Shown here: positions 42,775-58,247 of the stretch, piece by piece
Numbering within the stretch: the stretch's first letter is position 1
Layout: each line of letters begins with the position of its first letter
Origin: Camarhynchus parvulus
Taxonomy: Eukaryota; Chordata; Aves; Passeriformes; Thraupidae
Reading direction: 5' to 3'
Assembly: GCF_901933205.1 (NCBI RefSeq)
Contig: NW_022148523.1
Coordinates: 1-64,000, forward strand
DNA length: 64,000 nt
Position numbers and translations under genes: made by a program
Notes under the pieces: generated by a model
What the model saw: only the letters and a program-made list of their open reading frames with translations
What the model was told of the DNA's origin: nothing
Databases searched by the model: none

Positions 42775-43135
42775 GGCGGCGCCGGTGTCCCCTCGCTGTC
42801 CCCTCGCTGTCCCCGCTCGGCGCTGTCGCCGCCGCCGCCGCTTTTCTGCCCTCACGGCGGCCGCTCGCTCTGCGCCTGCGCGGGCCGCGCGCGCGCTTCC
42901 CCCCTTCAGCGCAATGCGCCTGCGCGGAGCGCGGGAAGGTGACCCGGAGCCGGCTGCGCATGCGCGGTGGTGCCGCACCGTTCCCGCCCACCCGTAGTTC
43001 ATTCATGTGGGAGAAAAGGGGCGGAGCCAACAGGTACGAGCCAATAGGGAGCGCCGCTCCCACGCTCGGAGGCGGGGCTGTGACCATAAATGGGTGAAGC
43101 TGCCGCTAAACCTCGCCCACACCCGGAAGAGACGT
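42775..43135 (-). promoter_or_regulatory. C6orf136 CpG promoter
   Basis: Very CpG-rich to about 42980, with NRF1-like GCGCATGCGC (42955-42964) and TGCGCCTGCGCGG words. An inverted CCAAT (CCAATAGG near 43042) follows. It abuts the 3' end of ATAT1. Confidence 0.6.
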
Positions 43136-43159
43136 CAATAAGGAGCCAAAGTCGCCGAT

Positions 43160-43165
43160 TTTATT
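43160..43165 (-). terminator. ATAT1 poly(A) signal
   Basis: AATAAA on the minus strand, about 700 bases past the proposed ATAT1 stop and directly before the C6orf136 promoter. Confidence 0.65.
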
Positions 43166-43239
43166 GAAATGTCCCCAAAAAAACGAGAGGGGCAGGGGAG
43201 GGGGAGGCACCCCCCGGGGCCGGGCGGGGGGAGGGGCAC

Positions 43240-43775
43240 CCACGGGGCAGGGAGGAGGGGCCCGGTGGGCGGGAACTGGTCCCAGTGGGGTGGGAACTGG
43301 TTCCCAGTTGGGTTATGGGGCAGGCACTGGATCCCAGTATGGCAGGAACTGGTTCCCAGTAAGGGTATGGGGTGGGAACTGGTTTCCAGTATAGTAGGAG
43401 CTGGTTCCCAGTTGGGTATGAGTTGTATGGGCAACTGGTCCCAGTTTCATGACTTTTCAGTAAGGTGGAAACTGGTCCCAGTGAGGTTATGGGATGGGAA
43501 CTGGTCCCAGTGGGGTGAGAACTGGTTCCCAGTTGGGTTATGGGGTGGGAACTGGTTTCCAGTAAGGTGGAAACTAGTCCCAGTGAGGTTATGGGATGGG
43601 AACTGGTCCCAGTGGGGTGAGAACTGGTTCCCAGTTGGGTTATGGGGTGGGAACTGGTTTCCAGTAGGGCAGGAACTGATTCCCAGTTGGGTTATGGGGC
43701 AGGAACTGGATCCCAGTATGGCAGGAACTGGTTCCCAGTTGGGTTATGGGGCAGGAACTGGTTCCAGTTGAGTCC
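43240..43775. repeat. GGGAACTGGTTCCCAGTTGG array in the ATAT1 3' UTR
   Basis: About 20-22 bp units containing the near-palindrome GGAACTGGTTCC, next to GGTTATGGGGTGGGAACTGG, between the ATAT1 stop and its poly(A) signal. Confidence 0.85.
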
Positions 43776-43859
43776 ATTGGGTCAGTGGCCATTGGGGGGT
43801 CAGTGGCCATGGGGGGGGGTCAGTGGTCAGTGGCCGGAGGGGGGAGGGGCTGGGGGAGG

Positions 43860-49615
<5,756 letters not shown>

Positions 49616-50340
49616 GATGGAGTTGCGAGTTCCGAGCCCCGGGCCCGGCCCGGCACCGCCGCCGCCTCCGCCCGCCGGGCCCGGCCCGGCCGCCACCGCC
49701 ACGGCCGCGCCCGGGCGGCAAAGAAACCACGCCCCTCCGCGGAGAAAAATCAGCCAATCACAGCACGGCCCGCCAATCGGCGGCCAATCGGTGCGCTGCG
49801 TTTTTCCGTGCTTAACAACAGAGTCCCGCCCTTAGCAACCGCTAGCCAATCGATGCTGCGGCCGCGCCCGTCTGTAGCAACCAAGTCCCGCCCTTAGCAA
49901 CCGTCAGCCAATCGCTGCCGACAGTTTGACAGCTACTAGCAACTCAGTCCGGCCCATGGCAACCGTTCACCAATGGCAGCCGCCCTCAGCAATCAAACTC
50001 CACCCATAACAACCACCGCCAAATCGCTTCCGTTGTCAGACATCGAGCCCCGCCCCTAGCAACCCCTCAACCAATCGTTTATTCTCTCCTAGACTAAGCT
50101 CCACCCGTGGCACCTGCTCGCCCAATCGCTGCCGCGCCTTCTCCCGCCCTTCGCAACCAAGCCCCGCCCTCCTAAGCAACTCGCTTTTCGCGCCACAGCA
50201 AAGCACGAAGGGAAGCATCCCCCCCTTCCCGCAAAGCATTGTGGGATATACTCCCCCTCTGCGCGCCGCCATCTTTCAGCCTCGGACGCCATTTTGCCTG
50301 GTGCCTCAGTTTCCCTGACAAGAAAAACCCCAAATTTAGA
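49616..50340 (-). promoter_or_regulatory. ATAT1 upstream region: CCAAT / GCAAC / CCCGCCC module array
   Basis: CCAAT boxes at 49754, 49773, 49784, 49846, 49908, 49970, 50071 and 50122. TAGCAAC or GGCAACC half-sites at 49833, 49875, 49895, 49937, 49958 and 50057, and GCAAC at 50153 and 50174. CCCGCCC-type boxes lie between. Modules recur every ~50-65 bp. CCATGGCAACC (about 49954) resembles half of an RFX X-box. A ZNF143-like TCCCACAATGC (minus, 50246-50236) and two YY1-like GCCATCTT/GCCATTTT words near 50268 and 50289 lie at the far end. Confidence 0.65.
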
Positions 50341-50345
50341 TGATT

Positions 50346-52239
50346 TTAAACATTTTTATTTCCCCGACGGGCTTGGGGAGTATCCGGGTAATCCTCCTTG
50401 AGGAATCCCCGGTACAAACGGTGCATCCGAGCCACCTCGGCAGCGGGAGGCTGCTGCCACTCGTACCAGGGGTACCAGGCCTGGCCTGGCTCCCTCAGCG
50501 CCGGCGCCGGGGGAGTTTTGCCCACGGCCGCGTGTTGGTTGGAGAAATCCTCCTCAGGAACTGGCACAAAAGGGACCTGGAGCCACAGGAGACCTGGGGA
50601 GGGGAGATTGAGGGGTTTGGGAGGTGCCCAGCGGGGCTGGGAATGGTTAAAATTCAGAGTTTGGGGTTTACCGCGGTCCTGGGCCTGGGCGATGGCCTGG
50701 GAGAGGCGTTTGTGCTGCTTCATGCAGATCCCTGAGGAGACAAGGGACAAAGGGACACCCAGAGGTGACACCAAGGACACAAAGGTGACCTCAAGGACAT
50801 AAAGGTGACCCTCAGGTGTGCCCTCACCTGTGTGGATGGGGTGGAAGATGACGCCTGAGTGGGGGCAGATGAACTGGTCCAGCAGCTTCACATTCTGGAA
50901 GGGGAGAAAGGGGTAAAAAAAGAAGTTAAATGAGGCAAAAAGAGGTAAAGGTGGGTAAAACCAGAGGTGAAATGGGTAAAACAGAGGTGACATGGGTAAA
51001 AAAAAAGGTGAAATGGGTAAAACAGAGGTGATATGGGTAAAAAAAAGGGGAAAAAAGGTAGAAATGGAGTAAAGAAAGAAAAAAAGGAGAAAACTAAAGG
51101 AAAAAGAGAGAAAGAAAATGGAAAAATAGTAAAAAAGAAAGAAAAGGGGAGCAGAAGGAAGAGCAGGAGCAGGGGCCAGTGCAGCCCCCCCAGATTTGCC
51201 CAAAAAACCCCCAAACTCACCCGAAAATCCACGAGCAGGTTCCGGTCCCGGCAGATGGGGCAGGGGTTCCCCACAGGCCTGCCCCGGCGCTGGGGGAAGG
51301 GAATGGGGCAGCTCCAGTCAGTCCCAGTAACCCCCAAAACCTCCCAGTGTCCCCAGAAGCACCATCAAGAGGCCTCAATTGTCCCCAGGATGCCTCCAGT
51401 GCCCCCTAAAATGGCACCTGAGGTGCCTCAAGATCCCCCAAAATGCCCTCAGTACCCTCCCCGTGCCCGCAGTGCTCACCAGGCAGGCCTTGCGGGGGCT
51501 CTGGGGGGGCACGGAGCCCTTGTGGTTGCGTCGGTAGCCGTGCCACACCGGCCTGTCCCCGTAGGTGGCCCGGTACTCTGCGTGGGGACATTTTTGTGGG
51601 GGGTTTTGGGGACTCCAAAAGTCCCCAGAAATTCCCCTCACACCCATCCCCACACAAACCAACCTTCGCTCTCCAGGTACTCCCAGGGCCGCTCCAGGTA
51701 GGGGGAGGGGGCGGCTGGGGGTCCTTGGGGGTCTCCTTGGGGGTCTCCTGGGTGCTGCAGAGGCGGGGGAGGGCCTGGGAAACATGGGTTATGACATCAC
51801 AAATGTGATCAGAGCGATGACATCACACATGGGCTGGCCCCTCCCTTCCCTCTCATCGCCTGACCCTCGACAGTGGCGTCAGAAGAGGCGATGCCCCATG
51901 TGACATCACTCAAACAGGCATATGCGCGACGTGACGTCATCGCAATGCAGATAATGACGTAACGCCTCGGGGAAAGCCACGCCCCCTCTCCCGCATCCGC
52001 GCGCCCCCTAGCGGCGAAATTAAAACCCGTGACGTCATTCGCCCCGCCTTGCCCCGCCCCGCCCCGCCGCACGTGGCGCGCGCTGCCCTTTCCCCCTCAC
52101 ATCCCGATTTTCTCTCCCTCCTCGCTGAAATTCCCGGCGACCCCCTCCCACCGCTCCCCGCCCTCACCTGAACCCACCGCGGCCTCCTCACGCCGCCCGC
52201 CGCCCTCAGCGCCGCCGCCGCCGCCCAGGCCAGCGCCAT
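50346..52239 (-). CDS. MRPS18B: Mitochondrial small ribosomal subunit protein bS18b
   Basis: Structural protein of the mitochondrial 28S ribosomal subunit. Minus-strand exons: 52239-52168 ([16 protein letters not shown], an Ala/Arg-rich presumptive targeting peptide), 51774-51664, 51577-51480 ([20 protein letters not shown]), 51289-51221 ([17 protein letters not shown]), 50894-50828 ([17 protein letters not shown]), 50731-50672 ([12 protein letters not shown]) and 50593-50346 ([20 protein letters not shown]). The CPICRD and NVKLL motifs are diagnostic. In the second exon the conserved [13 protein letters not shown] is in another frame from the exon start, implying an indel in the poly-C run near 51710. 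Joining 50828 to 50731 is one base short. The human protein is about 258 aa; this is similar. Head-to-head with PPP1R10. Confidence 0.93.
50355..50360 (-). terminator. MRPS18B: MRPS18B poly(A) signal inside the coding sequence
   Basis: The minus-strand AATAAA is formed by the Asn-Lys codons of the C-terminal RRGNKNV and lies 7 bases before the stop codon at 50348-50346. Confidence 0.6.
50895..51220. repeat. GGTGAAATGGGTAAAACAGA and polypurine array
   Basis: An MRPS18B intron. Purine-rich on plus, so the transcript is pyrimidine-rich upstream of exon 50894. Confidence 0.7.
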
Positions 52240-52600
52240 CTTCCCGCCTCTCCCTCACGCCCCGCCCCACGCCGCTCCCTCACGGCGGGGCGGGGCGCCG
52301 CCATCTTTGTCGCGTGGCCACGCCCCTCTCCTTCAGGCGGCCGCGCCTGCGCAGCTCGCTCCCCCCGCCCTGGCCGAATTAAAACTGCGCCACACGGCCC
52401 GCGGACAATGGCGGGCGGCGGCCGCGCGTGCGCGGTACGGACCCTGCACAGGCGCTGTTCGGCCGCTCAACGGGCGGGAGGCGTGTCTGGCGCGCGGCGA
52501 AGGGCGTGGCGAGCGCGGGGCGTGGCTTCATATAAAAAGCCGCGCCGGGCGGCGCCCCCGCCATTCTGAGGTCTGGTGGAGGTGAAGTAAAGAGCTGCGC
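52240..52600. promoter_or_regulatory. Bidirectional promoter of MRPS18B and PPP1R10
   Basis: CpG island with a YY1-like GCCGCCATCTTTG (about 52299). Towards PPP1R10 there is a TATA box (TATAAAA at 52531-52537), unusual for a CpG promoter, with CCATTCTGAGGTCTGGTGGA about 30 bp downstream as the likely start and a donor GGAG|GTGAAG near 52581. Confidence 0.6.
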
Positions 52601-53974
52601 TGGGCCGGGGCTTTGCGGGCGGGGAAGGGGGCGCGGGGCGTTTTTCCCCCTTTTTTTTTGGCTTTGGGGGGGCTCTTGCAACGCCAAGCATCGTTTAAGT
52701 GGGGAAAAACGCGGCTTGCCCCGTCCCAGAGCCCCTCCGGGGCCGCCGCCGCCCTCACGTTCCCTCAAGAGCTGAGCGCCCCCCCACCCCTCCAAGGGCG
52801 TTTCCTCGTTATTTTTTTTTCCTTTTTCCCCCTTTTAAAGCTCTAAATTCTCCCCGGGGATAACAACTTCTAATCGTTTCGTGTCTTTTCTTCTTCGCTT
52901 CTAATTTCTTTTTTTCAATTTTTTTTTTTTTTTTTTTTTTTTATCGTTATGCCCATCCCCCACCTTCCCCCCCCTTTTATTTTTCCTTTCCCCCGCTCCA
53001 GGTTTGGTTGGTCTTGAGAGACGCCGTCGCCTTTACCACGAGAGAAAATACCAATACAAACAATACAAAATACAATACAAAACGCGAACAAAACAACAAC
53101 AATATATAAATATACAACAAAGAGGGGAAGGAAAAAACCAGGTTTTCTCTCCCCCTTTGCCGTGAAGAGCCGCCGCAGCCTCTCCGTCCTTTGGACCGTC
53201 CTTGGAAGCCGTTCCAAACCCGAAGGAAACTGCCACTTTAAAAACATATTTCCCTCTTCTTTCCCCCCAAAAAACAAAGGCAAAACCCCCTTTTTTTCGA
53301 GCAGAAAAAAAAACCCAAGCTATTTTTTTTATTACTATTTTTTTTTTTGGTTTTCAGTTTAGCTCGATCCACTCCTTTAGGGCTTTAAAAAACAAACAAA
53401 ACCCAAGGGAAAAAAAACCTTTAAAAAAATACCCAAAATACCCGTCAAGCTGCAAAAAAAAAGTTGCTGCGTTTTTTTTAAAGCCATGATTAAAATCAAA
53501 CGAATTTTTTGGCTCTAACACCACCTCCAAATGCCAAAATCCAAACCTTGAAGCGCTGTCGGCTGAGAAAAAAAATTGGATAGTAAGTGTTGAATTTTCA
53601 GCAGGCTCCCCCCTTACCCTTTAAAAAATACAAGAAAAAAACCCTTTAAAAAGTTATTTGTTCACAAAGAGCAAAAATAATGGGAGGAAGAACCCCCACC
53701 CGGTGTGCTTGAGGAGGACGTGGGCTGTGCCTAAAGGTGGTGAAAATGGAAATTTTGGGGGGATTTCGGGACAAAAAAGCGGTTTCGGAGGAGGAGGAGG
53801 GGTCCACGAGCAGCTCCCACGGTTTAAAAAAAACAAAAATCCCGCAAAAAAACCCTCAAAACCCAAACCTCCCAAAAAGCTGGAAAATGGCCCCAAAACC
53901 CGGAAAAAAAAAGTCGCGCGGTGGGGGAGACGGAATTCGGGGAATTTGGGGAATTTTCGGGGCATTCCCGGCGA

Positions 53975-53996
53975 GCAATCTGTACATAAAGATTGC
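53975..53996 (+). ncRNA. Hairpin element copy 1
   Basis: GCAATCT, 8-base loop GTACATAA, AGATTGC: a perfect 7-bp stem. The loop and 3' arm share CATAAAGATTGC-like sequence with copy 2. Could be part of a processed RNA or a poly(A)-like site; no snoRNA or miRNA box was recognised. Confidence 0.35.
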
Positions 53997-54243
53997 AAAA
54001 AAAAATAGCAAAAAAAATGGAAAAAGGGGGGGGAAAGGGAGGAAAAAACCGCGCGGGGCTGGGGGGGAGGGAAAGGTTTGAAATTACAAAAAAAACAAGC
54101 TGATTTCTTTCCTATTTTTATTTTTTAGGTGCCATTTTAGGATTGTTTTTTGCGCTGAGAAACGCGGGGTGGTTGGGGGTGCGAGGGAAGGTTAAATTCG
54201 GGGGGAATTTTTGGGATTCGGGTGAAATTCCGGTTGGGGGGTC

Positions 54244-54268
54244 GCAATCTAGCAATAAAGATTGCTAG
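54244..54268 (+). ncRNA. Hairpin element copy 2, bistable
   Basis: GCAATCT, loop AGCAATAA, AGATTGC: the same 7-bp stem as copy 1. A competing perfect 8-bp stem, CTAGCAAT/ATTGCTAG with loop AAAG, overlaps it. Contains AATAAA. Confidence 0.35.
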
Positions 54269-57200
54269 GCAGGCCGAGCTTTGCCCAAATTCTGCATTTT
54301 TTCCCTCAGAAATTCACTTTAAAGCGTTCCCCCCCTTCCCCTCAGAGCCTTTCTAGGGCAGCTCCAAAATGGCGGCCGCGCTTTGTTTGCCCCAAAATCG
54401 CGGTTTTTTCCCTCGTTATTCTGCGGCTTTGGGGGTTTTTATTCCAGCTCTGACCCCCCCCGGTTATTTCTTAACCCCCCCCACTTGAAACTCCTTAATT
54501 TTGGGGGGAGTTTAACCCAAATCCTGGGGGTTTTTAGGATTTTTTGTGGGGGAAGGGTTTGCCGCGTTTCTCTTTGTCGCTTGTCTGTGTGTGTGCCCCC
54601 CCACCCCGCGCTTTTTAAACCCCCAAAAATTCCTCAAAAATGCCTGAAAAGTTCCTTTTAAACCCCCAAGTTTGGGTTTTTTTTCCCAGCTCTAAAATGG
54701 CGCCGAGGCCTCGTTGTTGATGCCCCTCCCACTGTGGGGCCCCCCCTTTAAAATTCCATTTTTTTTTACCCCCTCAAATCCCTTTCTGTTCCCTAAAATC
54801 CCTTTTTTAACCCCCCCTTCCACCCGCAGGACCCACAAAATCCTCTTTTTTTTCCCCTTTTTTCCACAGGATTTTTATTATTTTCTCTTTTCCTGCTTTT
54901 GATTTTTTTTTTGGGGGGGGGGGGATTTCAGGGGGGTTTTGGGGAATTTGGGAGTGTCCTGCAGCCTTTGATAACCTTGAATTTATCGTGACAGGGAAAT
55001 GCTACCACTGGGCTTCACCCCCCTTTCCTCACACACACCAAAACCAACCAAAAAACAAACAAAAAAATCGGAATTTTGGGAGGGAGAGCACCCCCAAAAC
55101 TCCATTTTTTTCCCGATTTTCAATGGTTTTGCCCCGTTTTTGCAGCTTAGGAAGCTTTACTTCAGCAAAGGGAGGGAACAGCCACAACCCGGGTAAGCAA
55201 AAAATAAATTTTTTTTTTTTTTTTTTGGTTTTTTTTGGGCTTAATTCCATTTCACGGCCTTTGGATCCAGGGTTTTCAAACATCCAAAATTCCTTTTTTT
55301 CCCCCCTTTTCCATCTCCTGGTGCATGCGGCAGTCGGGAGTTGGGCTTTTCCTCCTTTTTTATCCTCAAAATTTCACGGATTTGGGTAAAAACCCGCAGA
55401 GATCCCTCTTGAAAATTCCGATTTTTGATCAGTAAACCCATTTATTTGGCAGTAATTCCCCCCAAATTCCTCCTTTTTCTCTCCCCAGTGGTAGCATTTC
55501 CTATCTGGGGGGGCACGGGCAGCCTGCCTTAAAATCCCCCCCAAAAAATTAATTTTTTGGGGATAAAACGAGTCAAAAATGCTGTAAAATCCCAATTTTG
55601 GGGAGGGGGGGGTCAGGCCTTGACCCAGCCCTCAATTTAACGACCTGAGAATTGTGTGTTCCCCCCCCCCTTCAAAAATGGGATTTTTTTCCCTTTTTTT
55701 GGGGATTTTGGGCACCTCCAGCTCCTTTAAGGGGGAGCAGGCCCCAAAAATGAGAGGGGGGGGCCCCAAAAATCTTTTGGGGGAGGGGGATTTGCCCCTC
55801 CCCCACTGCTGGGACCCCCTCCCCCTTCATTGTTGGGGGGGTCAAAGGTTACAGTGAGAATTTGGGGTTAAATCTCCCAACTTTGGGGTTCCCCCCTCAT
55901 TTTTGGGAATTTTTTTTTGGGGGTGGGGTTTGTGCTGGTTTAACTTTTTCTTGTGTCTTTGCAGAGGGGTGGCTTTGCTGACTCCCCCCTAATTAATCTC
56001 CCCTTTAGTTAATTAACACTGGGGAGGGGGGAATTCTTAACGACCCCCAGCTCTGGGTGCTGCCCCCACCTCAAAAACTGAGATTTTTTCACCTCAAAAA
56101 TGAAGATTTTTGAGTGGTTTTAACCCCAAAAAACCTCCCCAGCTCCTTCCCCCTGCCCTCATTAAGGAAACTGGGTCATAATTAAGCTCTAATTAGTGGT
56201 GATTAATGATGTCAGAGCCTGAAACCCCCCCCAGGAAGGGGGGGGAGGGGCCCCGGATTGGGGTCAATGAGCGTCGGGTCATTAAGGGGGGGGTTTGGCC
56301 TTAATTAATGAGGTGTTAATTAATGGTTGGTTCATTAGTCAGAGGGTTTAATTATGGCCTGAGCTTTGGGGGAGGGGTGTGACACCCCCAAATGTGGCCC
56401 CTCCTTAAGTGGCAGCTCGTTAATTAACCCCTGGTTAATGAACCTTGGGGGAAGGTTGTGGTTGGAAAGCCCCCCCTGGACCCTCGTTCTGCTCGTTAAT
56501 TAACAAAAAATTAATGAAATTATGAGGGGGAAAACTGGTGGCAATGACAGATTTTTGTCTCTTTTTGTTTTGTTAATGAGTTTAATTAACTTTTAAATTA
56601 AAAATTTGGGGGGGGGGGAGAAACTCGGGGTTTGTGTCCCCCCCAGGGTGTGACCCTAAATCCTGATCCCCAGTGTTAATATTTTAATTAGTTTCTTTAT
56701 TAATTAATCAATGAGCTAATTGGAATGACATCAGAGGGGGAGGGGGGGCTGTGACTCCCCCTGGGTCCCTTGGGGGGGTCCCTGGGACATTTTTGGGGTC
56801 ATTTTCCAGCTTTTTGGGATCATTTTCCAGCATTTTGATGTGAATTTCTGAGGTTTTGGAGTTGATTTCGCACTCTTGGGTTGAACTTCTCACTTTTACT
56901 GTGGTTTTCCATCATTTTAACGTCCATTTCCAGCTTTTTGGGCTGATTTTCCTGCTTTTTGGGGCCTATTTCCAGCTTTTTAAAGGATGATTTCCTGCTT
57001 TGTAAAGCTCTTTTCCATCTTGGGGGCAATTTCCAGACCTTTGAGGTTGATTTCCCATTTTTTAGTGTTGTTTTCCAGCTTTTTGGGGTGATTTCCCAGA
57101 TTTTAGGGTTGATTTCCTCGTATTGGTGTTGTTTTCCAGCTTTTTGAGGTTGTTTTCCTCCTTTTTGGGGCAGAATTCTGTAATTTTGGGGTGATTTTGC

Positions 57201-58247
57201 AGCTTTTTTGAGGCCTATTTCCAGCTTTTTGGGGTTAATTCCCACATTTTAGGGTTGTTTCCAATGTTTTAGTTTGTTTTTTCCAGCATTTGGAGTTAAT
57301 TTCCCTCATTTGGTGATCCATTTCCTGCCTTGCACTTTTGACTTCCTTTTTTGCAGGTTGATTTCATGAAGTTTTTGTGGTCGTTTTTCCACTTCTTTGG
57401 GTTTATTTCCATTTTTTAGGCTTGCTTTCCATCCTTTAGTGTAAATTTCTAATTTTTAGGATCAATTTCCCCGTATTTGGTGTTATTCCCCACCTTTTTT
57501 AGGTCGATTTCCTCTATTTTAGAGCTGATTTCCCTCTTTTTCCTCCCAGTTTTCTCTCATCTCTCATTTCACTCCCAGATTTTTTGCACACCGTTATTTT
57601 CTCACCTGCCCCCCACTCCTAACCCCATTTATTCCCTTTTTCTTCCCTTTTTCTTTTTTTTTTCCTCCCCTTTTTTCCTCCTTTTTCCTCCCCTTTTTCC
57701 TCCTTTTCCCTCCTTCCCTTTTTTCTCCCCTTTTCCCCCTTTTTCTCCCCCCTTTTCTCCCCCCTTTTTCCTCCTTATTTTCCTCCCCCCTTTTTTTTCC
57801 CCCTTTTTCTCCATTCTTCCCCCTTTTTTTCCCTTTTTTTCCCCCAAATTTTTCCCCTTTTCTTCCCCATTTTTCACCCCATCTTTTCCCCATTTTTCCC
57901 CATTTTTTTCCCCATTTTTCCCCAGTTTTTTTTCCCATTTTTCCCCAGTTTTTTTCCCATTTTTCCCCATTTTTTTCCCATTTTTCCCCAGTTTTTTTCC
58001 CATTTTTCCCCATTTTTTCCCTATTTTCCCCCTATCTTTTCCCCATTTTTTTTTTTTTTCCCCATTTTCCCCTATCTTTTCCCCATTTTTCCCCATTTTT
58101 TTCCCCATTTTCCCCCTATTTTTTCCCCATTTTTCCCCATTTTTTTCCCCATTTTCCCCCTATCTTTTCCCCATTTTTCCCCATTTTTTTCCCCATTTTC
58201 CCCAGTTTTTTTTCCCATTTTTCCCCAATTTTTCCCTTTTTTTCCAG

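Larger units (their letters stand above)
52582..58247 (+). other. PPP1R10: Long 5' intron of PPP1R10, largely unique sequence
   Basis: 52600-56730 is the longest stretch with little tandem repetition. It holds a 24-26 base poly-T run (about 52919-52943), two related hairpins (53975-53996 and 54244-54268), an 18-base inverted repeat (54995-55012 with 55484-55501) and a TTAATTAA-rich block (55990-56730). 56780-57600 is a TTTTCCAGCTTTTTGGGG array. 57600-58245 is a nearly pure pyrimidine tract (TTTTTCCCCATTTTTCCCC) leading to the acceptor TTTCCAG. No protein gene seen. Confidence 0.75.

Noticed and set aside
50089..50292. Minus-strand ORF MASEAERWRR upstream of ATAT1
   Set aside because: Starts at a YY1-like ATGGCG element and runs through the CCAAT-module array. 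More likely promoter or 5' UTR than a separate gene, though an upstream ORF cannot be excluded.
52915..53283. Minus-strand 122-residue ORF with a hydrophobic stretch
   Set aside because: Ends in a poly-Lys run from the poly-T tract and has no recognisable family; likely chance.
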